From: Aquilaria yunnanensis
Lineage: Eukaryota; Streptophyta; Magnoliopsida; Malvales; Thymelaeaceae
Reading direction: 5' to 3'
Length of the DNA stretch: 64,000 nucleotides
NCBI GenBank assembly: GCA_039654915.1
Contig: CM077599.1
Coordinates: 66,640,501 to 66,704,500 of the forward strand
This document shows, in pieces, positions 45,050 through 56,252 of the stretch. The position numbers and the translations under genes were made by a program. The first letter of the stretch is position 1, and the number at the start of each line of letters is the position of its first letter. Below the pieces are notes generated by a model. It was given only the letters and a program-made list of their open reading frames with translations, ran no database searches and was not told where the DNA came from.

Positions 45050-46246
45050 GGCAAAAATGGGTAATTTTATCATTAAAGTATAAAGCGGAGAGAAATTTTG
45101 TCACTAAAGCATTTCTAGGATAAATATTCCATGAATGTTTATAAAATTGGTATATTTGCTATCAATATTTTAGAATATGGATATATTTACTATTATGACA
45201 CTTAACGGTAAAAATATTTTATTATCACAAAGAATATTCGGTAGTTGAGTAGGAGTTAGGATTAATTGGGCAAATTTCACTGGCCACGTTACCCAGGCAG
45301 GTGAACCCTCTTCTTTAAATCATCACCATCATCAATATCATCACCACCACTGCCCGGGCAGCGTCCGGCCACCACGCCACCAGCAACTTCAGCCCCAAAG
45401 CAAATTGGAAGGTCAACCCTCTTCTTTAAATCAAACCAAATCAAAAGGCCAACCCAAGCTCTTTTTCCCAATTTCTCGATTTCATCCGCATCAAACCCAA
45501 AAAATCTGCAATGACCGCGGGATCTACAATAGCTTAGCTGCTGAGAAAGCAACACTGACAATTACCCAAAAGAGCTGTGACCCCCTGCAACAGAAACCAA
45601 AATTAATAGGAAAAAGGAAAAGTGGAGACAATTGTGAAATCGATGAGCATGAGAAATCAAAAACTACATTTGAGACGGTGGCGGCGGTACATTTATTGGG
45701 TTAGCACCAATAGAAGAGGACCGCTACCGATCACGCGAAGAAGACGGTCTTGCAAACCTATCTGCTCCAGTAGTTCTTCTAGGAGGAGTAGCCTTATGGC
45801 CCGAGTGGGTGGCAACATTTGGTTTCTGTGAAGACTGATTTCTGGATTTTTTTCAACTTTGTAGACAAAACCCAAATCTGGTTTATGCGTGTACATTCTA
45901 ATGGAGGCATTAGCAATCAGTGATGTGGGCCGAAGAGGTGAGGGAGGGTGGCCTACCATCTCCGATGGGTTGAAGAAGTCAATTTGAAGATCGTGATTTT
46001 GGTGTTGGAGATGAAAGATTTAGGTGAAAAAGGATAACAAATATTATTTGGGTGATTATACTATCATTTTTCTTTTTAAGCAATGGATCATACATCACTT
46101 TCTCAATATGTCTTAACATGTCATTAATAGTAATGACAAATATACTCATTTAAAAAACTTTCATGTTAAATTTATCCAAAAAAATATTTTAGTGACAAAA
46201 TTATTCTCTATTTTATACTTTAATGTCAAAATTAGCTCTCTTAGCC
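45050..46246. mobile_element. Mutator-like element with TIRs of about 170 bp and a GC-richer core
   Basis: The left end (GGCAAAAATGGG, 45050 onward) is an inverted match to the right end (46246 downward). A strong block runs around ttttgtcactaaagc and cattaaagtataaa, with continuing similarity for about 170 bp. Flanking 9-mers aaataaaat and aaagaaaaa agree at 7 of 9, compatible with a decayed 9-bp Mutator duplication. The core (about 45270-46010) is richer in GC, with short frames on both strands (45289-45561 minus, 45405-45704 plus, 45693-45959 minus), and contains gt.aaccctcttctttaaatca twice (45300, 45411). No transposase is visible, so it is non-autonomous and possibly carries captured sequence. 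Confidence 0.6.
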
Positions 46247-46431
46247 AAAGAAAAAGGATTGGACAGGTACCAAAATGAAATTAAAACTAACAAAACCGCG
46301 ACATGATTATTGGTATAAGTTGGCCCACTAATGTCCTGCTTTATATATAGCGTAAATCTGGGTGTGATTGAATGATGGGATAGATCAAAGTGGCAATGAT
46401 TTGAAGTTTTGTTCTGGCGGGCCAGTTTTCA

Positions 46432-46640
46432 TGTTTGTTTTGGGTGATTTTAGACACTATTCTTATCTTAATTCCTTCCTTTAATTCATTTACTTTTGCT
46501 TATACGAGCAGGTGGTGTAATATGATTTCTCACCGTCTAATTATGGCATTCTGCATCACGGTAGAAAAGGTTTATTTTATCGATCCTCTTCCAGATTGGT
46601 TACTGCTATTCTTAATTTTGATCATCGTTAATGCCATTGA
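46432..46640 (+). pseudogene. LINE-type RNase H C-terminal relic
   Basis: The plus frame reads I-L-D-T-I-L-I-L-I-P-S-F-N-S-F-T-F-A, then R-W-C-N-M-I-S-H-R-L, then D-P-L-P-D-W-L. This matches the end of the RNase H domain in plant LINEs, which has a D-I-x-x-L...F-x-F-x-x-V-x-R-x-x-N-x-x-A-H-x-L-A pattern and a terminal D-x-P-x-W-L. The catalytic N-terminal half is not recognisable upstream. Opposite in strand to the split LINE, so probably a separate copy. Confidence 0.45.
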
Positions 46641-46993
46641 GGAATTATTTCAAAAAAGAATATATTGTTAAAAATTTGCCACGCTTTTATAGCTTTACCC
46701 ACTTCACTTCACCAGCAAAACCATATTTGGGTTTCAATTTGAAAAGAAGATATTCTTTTCCACATAATTTCAAGTAGACGTTTTTTATAAATTGCGTCCA
46801 AAGTTTGCAGAATAATCTTCTGTATATTAACTGCCTCGAATTGCGCTTGTTTTTTAATTTAACCGAAAATTTGTGAATATGTTTAAGTGAATCTACTTAC
46901 TCTCTTTTTTTGGGTAAAAAAGATTTACTCTAATTCCAACTTAGTCTTGAGAAACTAATCTAGTGAGAGGTAGAATGGAAGAAAATTTAGAAC

Positions 46994-47024
<31 letters not shown>

Positions 47025-47558
47025 AACTCAAGTCTTATCTAGAACTTAAAAATTTAGAACTCTTAAATGTACCAGTATTTTACCCTACTCAGAGAGCTTT
47101 TACTAAACAAGTCACTCGGGCATATTGGTCAAAAAATTAAAGATTTTTTACTAAATTAAATATGAGTTAATTTTCTTAAGTTTGTCAAAAAAATTCAAAC
47201 ACAAATTAGTCACGTTATGAGCCCAAAAAAAAGGATGTTTGATGATGTATCATTTGATAACAGGCTCTACAATTAGTTTAGAATTTTTAATAAATTTTAA
47301 ATGTGAAAATTAAACTAGTAAAGCTAAAGATTAGCAGTTATCATTAGATAGCTTTTACTAGATTTTTAAACTAATTGTTAAGACTAATGCGAAACAAGGA
47401 CCTGATCTCGGGTTTTTTCTTTAGAAATTATATCGTCATCAAAATTTGCATTCTGTTCAAAGATGAAATTGGGTGACCGGCATCCCAAAATTTTTGTACA
47501 ATATGTATATTACCTATTATATGTAAAGATAAAACTAAAGAACTCACATTATCTTTAT
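46641..47558. other. AT-rich DNA with an (AT)n run
   Basis: No gene seen. It holds an uninterrupted (TA)n tract at about 46999-47025. The phrase aacttaaaaatttagaactctt nearby echoes that at 46985, a short local duplication. Confidence 0.6.
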
Positions 47559-47948
47559 GGGTGAATGACACCAAACATCCTAGAAGTATGTCCTATGTTA
47601 TACATTTGTTCTAGAAGTACAAAAAGTTACATTATTTCTTCTGAAAGTATGTAGCTGTAGCACTATTTATCATTCCATTAAGTCTTATGACTTCAAAGTG
47701 ATGGAAAGCTGATCTGACGGAACGAATAGTGTAACGTAAGGGGTGTTTCCAGGACGAATGGTGTAATCTAAGACATATTTTCAGGATAAATGATGCAATA
47801 TAAAACCTATCCTCCAACGGAAGAGTTGATAGAAAGACAAATGATACAACAATTACATACCTCAAAGATGAATGGTGCAACATTTTGTACTTCCAGGATA
47901 AATATGCAACATAGAGCATAGTTCTAAGACATTTGATGATGTTTACCC
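47559..47948. mobile_element. Fold-back MITE, Mutator type
   Basis: The two halves are inverted copies (about 130 bp arms): GGGTGAATGACACC at the left against the complement of gttaccc-type sequence ending at 47948, with shared blocks such as gaagtacaaaa.gtt. Nine-base flanks tatctttat and tgtctttat agree at 8 of 9. No coding; the open frame at 47632-47919 is an arm artefact. Confidence 0.65.
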
Positions 47949-48230
47949 TGTCTTTATTGTCCCCTTGCTAATCTTTTAACATTTTCAAAATGAAATCCGA
48001 CCCTCCCAACTTAAAAACCTGATTCAACCCCTGAGTTTAACTAGTTTAGTGTAAGAAATACTACAATAATAGTCCGAATTTAAGGGGTAGGCGTCACACT
48101 CTCCTTCAGCCAATGCTTTCTAACTATTGTAAAATACAGTCGAGATTTTCCAATTTTCTTACAACAGCTAATTTCCTCTATAACTTTTCTAATATATTAT
48201 CTAATTCCCTATACTTGCTTCCAAACCTCA
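47949..48230. other. AT-rich spacer
   Basis: Nothing recognisable beyond short T/C-rich stretches. Confidence 0.4.
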
Positions 48231-48366
48231 AAAAAGAATTGCATTCCAACAAAATGTGAACACTAGTTACTAGTCCAAAGATTCATATATCACGTGGAAT
48301 TGCATTCCACCAAAATGTGCACACTAGTCCAAAAAAGAATTGCATTCCAACAAAATGTGAACACGA
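48231..48366. repeat. Three copies of a 35-bp motif
   Basis: Units at 48231-48266, 48296-48328 and 48331-48365 share agaattgcattccaacaaaa followed by tgtgaacac. The second differs by ccacc and gcacac. The first two are separated by a unique 30-bp insert that ends in cacgtgg. Confidence 0.85.
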
Positions 48367-48560
48367 AATTCCGTATGACGAGGGACAAGGGTGGGGCGTC
48401 ACGTGGGAACCACGGTGGCTCCAACTAAGAACGGCCTAAAGGGCATGGAGAACGTACGGAAGGGCTAGCCCCCCACGTGACATGGCCCTCCACTAACGAC
48501 AAGCCGCCACGGCGTCAACCTCACTACCCGACTACCCTTTGTGCCTAATCATCCATCGCC
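48367..48560. other. GC-rich island with repeated ACGTG motifs
   Basis: This 190-bp patch stands out from AT-rich surroundings. It contains tcacgtggga (about 48398) and ccacgtgaca (about 48473), both CACGTG G-boxes, plus further ACG motifs. G-boxes are bound by bHLH and bZIP factors in plants. There is no adjacent gene in the window that it could serve, and no clear frame. Confidence 0.35.
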
Positions 48561-48959
48561 ACTTAAAAAAGCTTTTGTTTGGTAATGATTTCTGAAAATG
48601 AGTTATTAGTGATTATTTTAATAAATAGTAATTATTTATTTAATTTTCATGTTATACTTAATACAAAGTCTTAAAAGTATATTTAATTTTTTAAAAAAAT
48701 ATTTAAATATTTTCTATTGATTTTATTTTTCTTTTGTTGGACATGAAAAAATTTATAAAAAGTTAACTAAGTTCTAAAAAAATTTTATTCAAGTGGTTAT
48801 GATAATATTAGCTTTTAAACAAAATTGATTCTAGAGTAAAATTAAACAAAAAGGAAAATAACGGATTACTTTTAATAAAAGCTTTAGATAATGAAATTAT
48901 TTATAGTTGGCACGTATATTAGTACTTATAAGTCGTTCATCAATAAGAAACTTCCAGTC
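48561..48959. other. AT-rich spacer
   Basis: Nothing recognisable. Confidence 0.4.
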
Positions 48960-49075
48960 CCGCACCGCCAAGTGAGTTGGCGAATGTGCAAGGACATGAA
49001 CTCCTACCACCTGTATGTCCTAAGTTTAAACTTCCCTCTCCCCTTTCCTTTTTTAAAAACCCAAAACTTCTACAA
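48960..49075 (+). mobile_element. SINE-like copy with box A and box B
   Basis: agtgagttggcgaatgtgc (from about 48971) resembles box A and agtttaaacttcc (49022-49034) box B, about 40 bp apart. The order gttgg...aaggacatgaactcctaccacctgtatgtcc between them follows the pattern of plant tRNA-derived SINEs. The tail and target duplication were not defined. Confidence 0.45.
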
Positions 49076-49598
49076 AGGTGAAAATTGAATCTAAATACTT
49101 TGAATTATAAATATTAATCCGCATACAGCTAAGCCTTCTCATTCATATGTTAATTTAAAGACTAATGAGAGATGTGTTATCTTTATTCATGTCGTAGAAG
49201 TGGTGCTCAAAACAACCCGGTAAACCACCCACCCACAAATAGCTGGTATTTTCTAATTGAACCCAAACCAAACGTTCTTTCGTAGGTCAGACTACTTTAA
49301 AGTGCCAAACCCAAACCGAATATCTGAGTTCAATATTCAATTCATATAATCGTTAAAAACAAAATAAATGCAAAAAATAAATATTTATATGCAGTATAAA
49401 AAAACTACAAAAAATGCTTACATGTGATCAATGATTGCTTCATATGAAGGAAATTTAGAGCACAACTAATGAAGACATTAATTTTTAAGATATTAAATAA
49501 ATGCAAAAATTAAGACGTACTTAGTTATCACTGTAAAACCAAATTGTAGTCTCCTTAATAAAATACGTCTCTTCGAACATATTGCAAAAAACGTGACT
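49076..49598. other. AT-rich spacer
   Basis: No gene seen. Confidence 0.4.
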
Positions 49599-50306
49599 TG
49601 TTGTGAATATCAAGGATCATATATTTAATTAACTTGAAAATAAGTAACTAAATATGTTGTTCACATCCAATACTCGATCAGAATTTTTTTGACAGTGATA
49701 GAAAAGTGAGGGAGGGGAGAATAGAAGAAATAGAGTCTCCAGAAGTTGTGTCTGCAACCCCTATTTGCATAATTCTATTGTCATCTATTTATAGAGAATG
49801 AATTTGTACTTATAGAAAGTCACAACCCTTCATAAAAGAGTCACAACTCTTCATAAAAAAATTATACTACTTACCAAGAGATGCCCTTATTCACCATAAC
49901 TTTTTTCCCTTGAATTAAGGCCATAACCATCCTTAGGAAGGATGTGTTGGTTCGACTATAAAGTCACAACTCTTCTAAGAGTTGTCTCCTTAAATCAAAG
50001 TCATACTGTTTCACTAATTAGGATAGTTATAGTGCATAACTATTTCCTCAATGGTCATATATGTTAGAATGGATGTGTCTTGTCATCTAAATGTCATATC
50101 CCTTTATAATATTAGTAGTTATAAAGTGATTATTAAGCAATTATCTCAAACGTCAAGGTGTATATGTGCACGTCACATAATCACAACCTGACATCTTCCT
50201 ATTGGTTCCAAGGTTATGAAGTGTCACACACATGTGCCACAAATATCCTAACCAATTAACTACATCTAGTTAATATTAGAAGTTGTGGTCTGACAACACC
50301 AACATA
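49599..50306 (-). mobile_element. Possible solo Copia LTR
   Basis: In the plus sense it starts TGTTGTGAATATC and ends ACACCAACA (TG...CA). The minus strand has a TATA box, CTATAAATAGATG at about 49793-49781, some 180 bp before the end, as in an LTR with a short R-U5. No 5-bp target duplication is found, partly because a MITE inserted at the right end (50308). The assignment stays tentative. Confidence 0.35.
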
Positions 50307-50307
50307 T

Positions 50308-50841
50308 GGGGATAAATAGCACCAATAGTGCCAAACCTTTAATTAAAGTTGGACATTAGTCCCTAATCTTCATTTCATTGCAAATTGGTCACAGACCTTT
50401 ATAATTCTTTGCATATGGGCCCCTACCCCTAGGAAGACATAGTAACTCAATTTATGGAGAAGAAAATTTGATAGTTTAAATTACCTATTAACTATGAGAA
50501 AATTATGGTATAGTTTAAATTTATTGGAAGAAAACTACCGAACAATTTAAATTCATTAACTTTCATGAATTATCTGACATTAAATTTTTAAATTCTAATT
50601 TAAACTGTTCGGTAATTATTTTTTCATAAATTCAAACTATGTCATAATTTTCTAATAGTTAATGAAAAATTTAAACTACAAGTTTTTTTTCTCCATTCAT
50701 CAAGTTTTTGTGCCTACTTAGGAATAAGAACTAATATGCAATGAATTTTAAAGGTTTGGGACCAATCTACATCAAAATGAAACTTGAGGACTGATTTGCA
50801 ATGGGAATTAAAAGTTTGGGATCAATGGTGCTTTTTACCCC
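50308..50841. mobile_element. Fold-back MITE, 534 bp
   Basis: Almost the whole element is one long inverted repeat: GGGGATAAATAGCACC at the left against ggtgctttttacccc at the right, with blocks such as atttcattgcaaat and aatttaaactgttcggtaa mirrored about the centre near 50570. aacatat flanks both sides (50301-50307, 50843-50849). Non-coding. Confidence 0.7.
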
Positions 50842-51326
50842 TAACATATGATGTAGCTACACTAATCAATAGTAAAATAAGTATATCCTATTGCATCTTT
50901 AGAATTTAGCAATCACTTTTGGATAACTAAAATTCAACACCATATTGGAGGCAATGAGGGCAATTGCCTTTAATGAGCTTTTGGAAATCTTTGGTTATTC
51001 ATGTCCATGGTTAATAATAGGTCTGTAGTTTGCAATTTACCCCTCAAATTCTTTGACCTCTTTAGAGCCTTAGGACACTCATTTATACATATTCAGAGTG
51101 TGGGTCCTTAATTTACGATTTGCTCATTCTATAATTGACTAATAAGAAACAAGTTAAGTACATTACTCATAAATCCACCATAAATATTGTGATTATTGCA
51201 CAAACAATTGTCCTCACTATTTCTTATTCATTTCGTCTCACTTGTTAATAAACGAGTTCTTTGTTTTCAATTTTATCCTCTTAAAGTTTATTTTTTGTGT
51301 TACCATTTTTTTATTGGCATATGCTA
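50842..51326. other. AT-rich spacer
   Basis: No gene seen. Confidence 0.4.
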
Positions 51327-51545
51327 CTCCCTCTGTCCCTGGTTTTTTTAATAACATTCACTATTCATAGCAATTAATCTATAGTTTTTATTTTCAACAT
51401 TTTAGTATATAAATGAAAATAAATACCTAAAGTTTCTAAATATATTTTTTTAAAATTTTTTCTAACAAATAATAACATAAATAAATTCAAGTCAAACTTA
51501 AGTTAAAAAAGTAAAATGTTTCAAAGAATATAGAATGGGGAATAT
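51327..51545. mobile_element. Stowaway-like MITE, worn
   Basis: Begins CTCCCTCTGTCCC after a TA, the terminal consensus of plant Stowaway (Tc1/mariner-type) MITEs. The opposite end (tttcaaagaatatagaatgggg) is the approximate complement. The interior shares aataaattcaagtcaaacttaag with the second copy at 57557-57795. Confidence 0.45.
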
Positions 51546-51818
51546 AACTTTTCTTTTGTTTTTTGATTTGTATTTATTTTTTCAGTGGCGTTGAATCTTA
51601 CTTTTCGTTCTATTTCATCGAGTCACTTATATATTATTTTTAACTAACACTTATATTACAAGAAGAGTAACTGAAAACATCTTTCTCCCTTTGTCTCATA
51701 ATACTTCATTCGTATTCCTTTTTTGAGAGTTTTAAATTGCTTGTCCATCTTTCCTTGAAGGTAAAATGTTACAAGTGTTTATCCACATGTTTATCCTGCA
51801 AACTCACTAAAAACATAA
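51546..51818. other. Spacer with a half Stowaway-like end
   Basis: tctccctttgtctcataata (about 51682) resembles a Stowaway terminus, but no opposite end is present. The last nine bases (51810-51818) are the target duplication of the next MITE. Confidence 0.35.
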
Positions 51819-52271
51819 GGGATAATTACAATTTGTTCCTTAAGATTTAGGTAAAATTACATTTTATCCAATCTTGTTTTAGAAATATACACTTCATCCC
51901 TACTTTTTTAATATAGTCCAACATTAACTTCTAAATTTTTAATTTAGACATTACGTCAGTCATCTTCCAATAATTTCAATCTATATTGTATTTTTTTACG
52001 GTTAATGGATATTTTAAATTATCAGTTTTTTCTTTTTGTATTTCTTTCAGTATTTAAAACAATATTTTTAAAATTTCAATTAATTATAAAAAATACTATA
52101 TAGATTCAAATTGCTTGAAGATGACAATTGTATAGTCTAAATTAAGATTTCAAAAATTGTTATTGGACTGAATTAAAAAAAAAAAAAAAGAGGTAAAGTG
52201 TTTATTTTTTAAATAGGATGGGGTAAAGAGTAATTTCACCTAAATATCAGGGGTCAAATTATAATTAACCC
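51819..52271. mobile_element. Fold-back Mutator-type MITE with perfect 9-bp duplication
   Basis: The ends gggataattacaatttg and caaattataattaaccc are inverted copies with arms of about 200 bp (shared blocks such as aatctatat.gtattttt). aaaacataa occurs on both sides (51810-51818, 52272-52280), the 9-bp duplication expected of Mutator-type transposition. Non-coding, 453 bp. Confidence 0.8.
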
Positions 52272-52280
52272 AAAACATAA

Positions 52281-52850
52281 CTTTCATAAACTATGAAAAG
52301 TTAGAGAAGTCATTATTTACATTACAGATATAGTATTATAAACTTTGTTGTAATCTTACACCATATTTCACCTTACCAAAGTCGACTTTTTGAACGTTTG
52401 ATTTACACTTATGCCCAAACATTAATACTTTGACGTTTTGAACTTAAATTGGACTTGATTTTATTAAAAATGTTTGAAATGTAATATTTCAAAAATTAAA
52501 AATTTTATCTATCATTTAAATATATAACTGGCATACTTATATGGTATTTAATAATAAATTAATGAAATTATTATTGAAAGTATCAATTTTTTCAAAATAA
52601 ATGAAACATTAAATTTGCCCCAACAAGACCTAATTCATCGAGCCACCACTCTCTGTCACCATTACAAGAATGGATGATGAAAACTATGAGTTAATTCATT
52701 TTAACTTGAATCAGTTTAATCTAAAACAACATAATTTTTACTTTTACATTTTTATGAAATTAATTTTGGGTAAGAAAATATAAAAATAAAAATAGGGCAC
52801 TTTATGTTATGTTTACTTTAAATTGAATTCTACAAATGAAAACCAGTGAC
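52281..52850. other. AT-rich spacer
   Basis: No gene seen. Confidence 0.4.
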
Positions 52851-52869
52851 ATACACTACTAAAAGTTAG

Positions 52870-53220
52870 GACTTTACCAACTACCAGTTACCAACGTGCA
52901 GTAGTTGGTAACCTGAACTTACCAACTGTTGCACGTTGGTAAATGGCAGTTAGTATTCGATACGTTGGAAAATTATTTACCAACGCGCAATCAATAACAC
53001 GTTGGAAAATTCCAACGCATACACGTTGGTAAAATTCACGTTGGTAATTTACCAACGGTCATGCGCCAGGCTTGGTTTCCATCGCGTAGTTGTACTTACC
53101 AACTGCTACCAGTTGGTAACTTACCAACTGGTGGCAGTTGGTAATTACCAACTTACATCAGTTGGTAAAGTAGTTGTTATGAGGCCGTTGATAATTACCA
53201 ATGCGCGCAAGTTGGTAAGT
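52870..53220. repeat. Left subterminal repeat array of the CACTA element
   Basis: About fifteen copies of (T)ACCAAC and its complement GTTGGTAA are arranged as short hairpins with stems such as accaactg/cagttggt and loops of 3-12 bp. Confidence 0.85.
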
Positions 53221-53520
53221 TCCCCGTTTGCACATTCGTACTATACATTAAACCGTCCAGCGTTCGGTTTTATCGTATTTTTCACAATTTGAATACGTAT
53301 TTTTCGTATTACACAGGTATGCAAACGTAATTAAAATAAAATATTCTCAAATACGGCATAATTAAAACAACAACATATATGTCTACAAGAAAGCATTCAA
53401 CATTCAACGGACAACACATAAGTTTTTTCAACTGAGTCTTAATTACGTCTAAAAATTATTATGTAAGGTCTCTAACACAAGAACTGGTGAATTACGCTGA
53501 CCTGTTGTTGTCAACGCCCA

Positions 53521-53965
53521 TCATGGAGTCCCGACTATCTCCTCATCATCCGAGTCCGAGTCATCAGGATACTGTGGAACTGTTTGACCCGGCGGGCACG
53601 GAAGGTTTAGTGAATGATAGATCATCTCCAACTGAGCTCGGTTTGCCTCCAATGCGGCTCTCTGAGCCTCCATCTCTGCTCTCTGTCTCCTCTTAATTCT
53701 CGCGAGCTTTCTCTCGTACTGCGCATCCCTTCGCGTATTCTCCTCTGCCATCATCTTCTATACTTGCTCGTTGAATTGCGGTGTCTGCGTGATGTCGATC
53801 GGCGGGATGGCACCTGGCTGTCAGCGTCCCGGTATAGCACCCTGCTCAGATCCTAATCCAAATACACGGCCTCTTCTTCTACCGCCAAATGCAGTACTAA
53901 TGATTGCTAGTTCATCAATTGCCTCTATTCCATCCTCTTGTTGTGTTTGCTCCTCAATCTCCACA
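53521..53965 (-). pseudogene. Last exon of a CACTA TnpA-like (Ptta/En/Spm) gene
   Basis: On the minus strand a possible splice acceptor (TTCTTAG, ending 53966) precedes V-E-I-E-E-Q-T-Q-Q-E-D-G, then G-R-R-R-G-R-V-F-G-L-G-S-E, the conserved G-R-V-x-G-x-G-S block of plant Ptta/En/Spm proteins. A charged coiled coil with an acidic tail (D-D-S-D-S-D-D-E-E) ends at 53521. Two stops (TGA near 53822, TAG near 53759) interrupt it. The open part is 77 codons (53754-53521). Upstream exons are missing or too decayed to see. The family protein binds subterminal repeats. Confidence 0.65.
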
Positions 53966-53989
53966 CTAAGAAGAAAAACATTTTAATGA

Positions 53990-55600
53990 CATCACTAAAA
54001 TTACCCATAATCAAAAATTAATTAACACAACATAAATGGGAAAGACCGAACTAAATCACCAGAAAAATGTAGAATGAACAGTCATAATACTAAAATTTTA
54101 AGTACAACATAAATAAATAAATACATATTCTTTCCCAAAAAAAGAATTAATTCGGATAATTAAAAAAATTTAATAACTTACCTCAACCAACTTGCCATAC
54201 TATTTGAAATTAAACTAAATAATTTCACAGATAAATATACAACCTAAATAATTTACTTCCAACCAAATTATTTATTATCCACAAAGTATACAAACTAATG
54301 TTACTGAAATATTAAATATACTACCTAATCAATTAACTTACAACTAATTTTTCACAATGTTTAATTAAACTCAATATTTTGACATATACATATATTACCC
54401 ACACATTTTACTTAAAAGTAATTATTTTCTATTTTTAATTTAATCCCAAAATTCAGAAAAAAGTAAGAAAATGTACATAAATGTTTAATTATAATGGGTC
54501 ACCCAACTAGTTCAAATCCAACCATCAACAACAATACATCACCAATAATTCACAAATTTTACTATAAAATAGCATGAAATAATCGGAATATTACCTATTT
54601 TTTTGAAAATAAAAAAATTAAAAATACGTTGTACACAAACAAAAATTTAAGTAGTTGAGTATATTCCTTTGGGTATTTTAAAAAGGGATCGAGTTTCATT
54701 TTAATTTTTCTTCATTTTTAAGTAATTTAATTTGTTAGTTCATTATTTTAAAAATGAATGATAAAGAGTTGCCATAAAAAAGGGAACATAAAGAAGAAAC
54801 ATAGTAGCATCCACTAATTGTTGCACTCAGACACAGTACCAAAAAAATGCTTATTATATTTACATAAACAAATATTAATAATACGTTAAATACATTAAAT
54901 GCATTTACTTCTAATAAACTTTATCTATCTAAATAATTTATATCTTTCTCAATTTACTAATAATTTCTATATCTATAATGGATTTTAATATTTATAAACC
55001 AATACTTAATGCTTGTTGCAATATTAATATTAACTTGTTTAACATTTTATTCATTTTTCAATTACTTCAAAAATAGAAGTATCATTTTTTTTATAAAGAT
55101 TTTAGCAAATCTAATTTTTATTTTAAAAATTATTTTTCACCATATGAAAAAAATATAAATATTCTACAATATTTTGTCATTGCAAAATGTAAATATACTA
55201 CCTAAACAAATCACTTAACTCTAATTTTTTCATAAATTCTAATTAATCCCGAAAATAGACAAAAAATTGTAAAAAAATGCACATAAAAAAACAATTGTAA
55301 TGAGTAACCTAAAAACTAAATCTCCAACCAAATGCAACACAAAATAACAAATATTGCACATATTTCAAACCAAATTAATATAATCCGAAAATACGTAATT
55401 ATTAAGGAAAAAAATCAAAAAATCCGAAATAAACGCGGTTACCTAAAAAAAAATATTAACTTCCTTGAAACACCTCCAAATCGCTTCAATCCTGCAATAA
55501 AAACCAACATCTTCAACCCATTATCAACCAAGAAGCTCAAATAGGGAGAAATACATCCACAAAAAAATGAAAAATTTGCTGAAAAAATTAATTAACCTTC
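53990..55600. other. AT-rich interior of the CACTA element
   Basis: No coding signal. It is probably intron and deletion-scarred DNA of the minus-strand gene, whose 5' end would lie near 55680, next to an (AG)n run (55715-55735). Confidence 0.5.
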
Positions 55601-55859
55601 AGATCTTGCAAAACAACAGCAGATCGACGAATCTCAGACCTCAAAGAAGATGTTTCCGGTCCCAATCGAAGGAGACAAGTGAATGTGTGTGATGTGTGAG
55701 AAGCGGAGGAGAGAGATAGGAGAGAGAGAGAGAAACGAGAACAGAAGAAGAAGGAAGAAGAAGACGATTGCGCGACGCTGGGGTGGGGGGGGTGTTTTTA
55801 AAACCGAAAAACAAAACGCACCATTTAACAAAAAAAATTTCCAACGGCTCAAGCCATTG

Positions 55860-56235
55860 GAAAAAAAAAAATCACCAACTGCTGCAAGTTGGAATTTTAC
55901 CAACGATTGGCACGTTGGAAAAAAAAACTGTAAATTTTTTTTGAAGCACTCACCAACGCGTGCACGTTGGAAAATATTTACCAACGGCTAGCCGTTGGTA
56001 AATCACCCTTGAAAAAAAAAAAAATTTACTAACTGCTGGGAAGTTGGAATTTTACCAACGGCTAAGACCGTTGGTAATTACCAACGGTTTGCACGTTGGA
56101 AAAATAAAAAAAACTGTTAAATTTTTTTAAAACCATCACCAATGCGTGCACGTTGGAAAATAATTACCAACGGTTCTACGCGTTGGTAAATACCAACGGC
56201 ATAACCGTTGGTAAATTAGCAGTTGGAAAAGCGTG
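55860..56235. repeat. Right subterminal repeat array of the CACTA element
   Basis: Repeated ACCAACGG/CCGTTGG and CACGTTGG hairpins, of the same type as the left array. Longer homopolymer A runs separate them. Confidence 0.85.
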
Positions 56236-56252
56236 ATATTTTAGTAGTGATA

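Larger units (their letters stand above)
52854..56249 (-). mobile_element. CACTA (En/Spm) DNA transposon, internally deleted
   Basis: The ends CACTACTAAAA (52854) and TTTTAGTAGTG (to 56249) are perfect 11-bp inverted repeats, flanked by ata on both sides (52851-52853, 56250-56252), the 3-bp duplication of CACTA elements. Both subterminal regions (52880-53220 and 55860-56230) are filled with short palindromes built on ACCAAC...GTTGGT, the binding-site arrays expected for the TnpA-type protein. Between them lie one coding exon relic (53521-53965, minus) and AT-rich DNA. There is no TnpD-type transposase, so it needs transposase in trans. The strand given is that of the gene relic. Confidence 0.9.
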
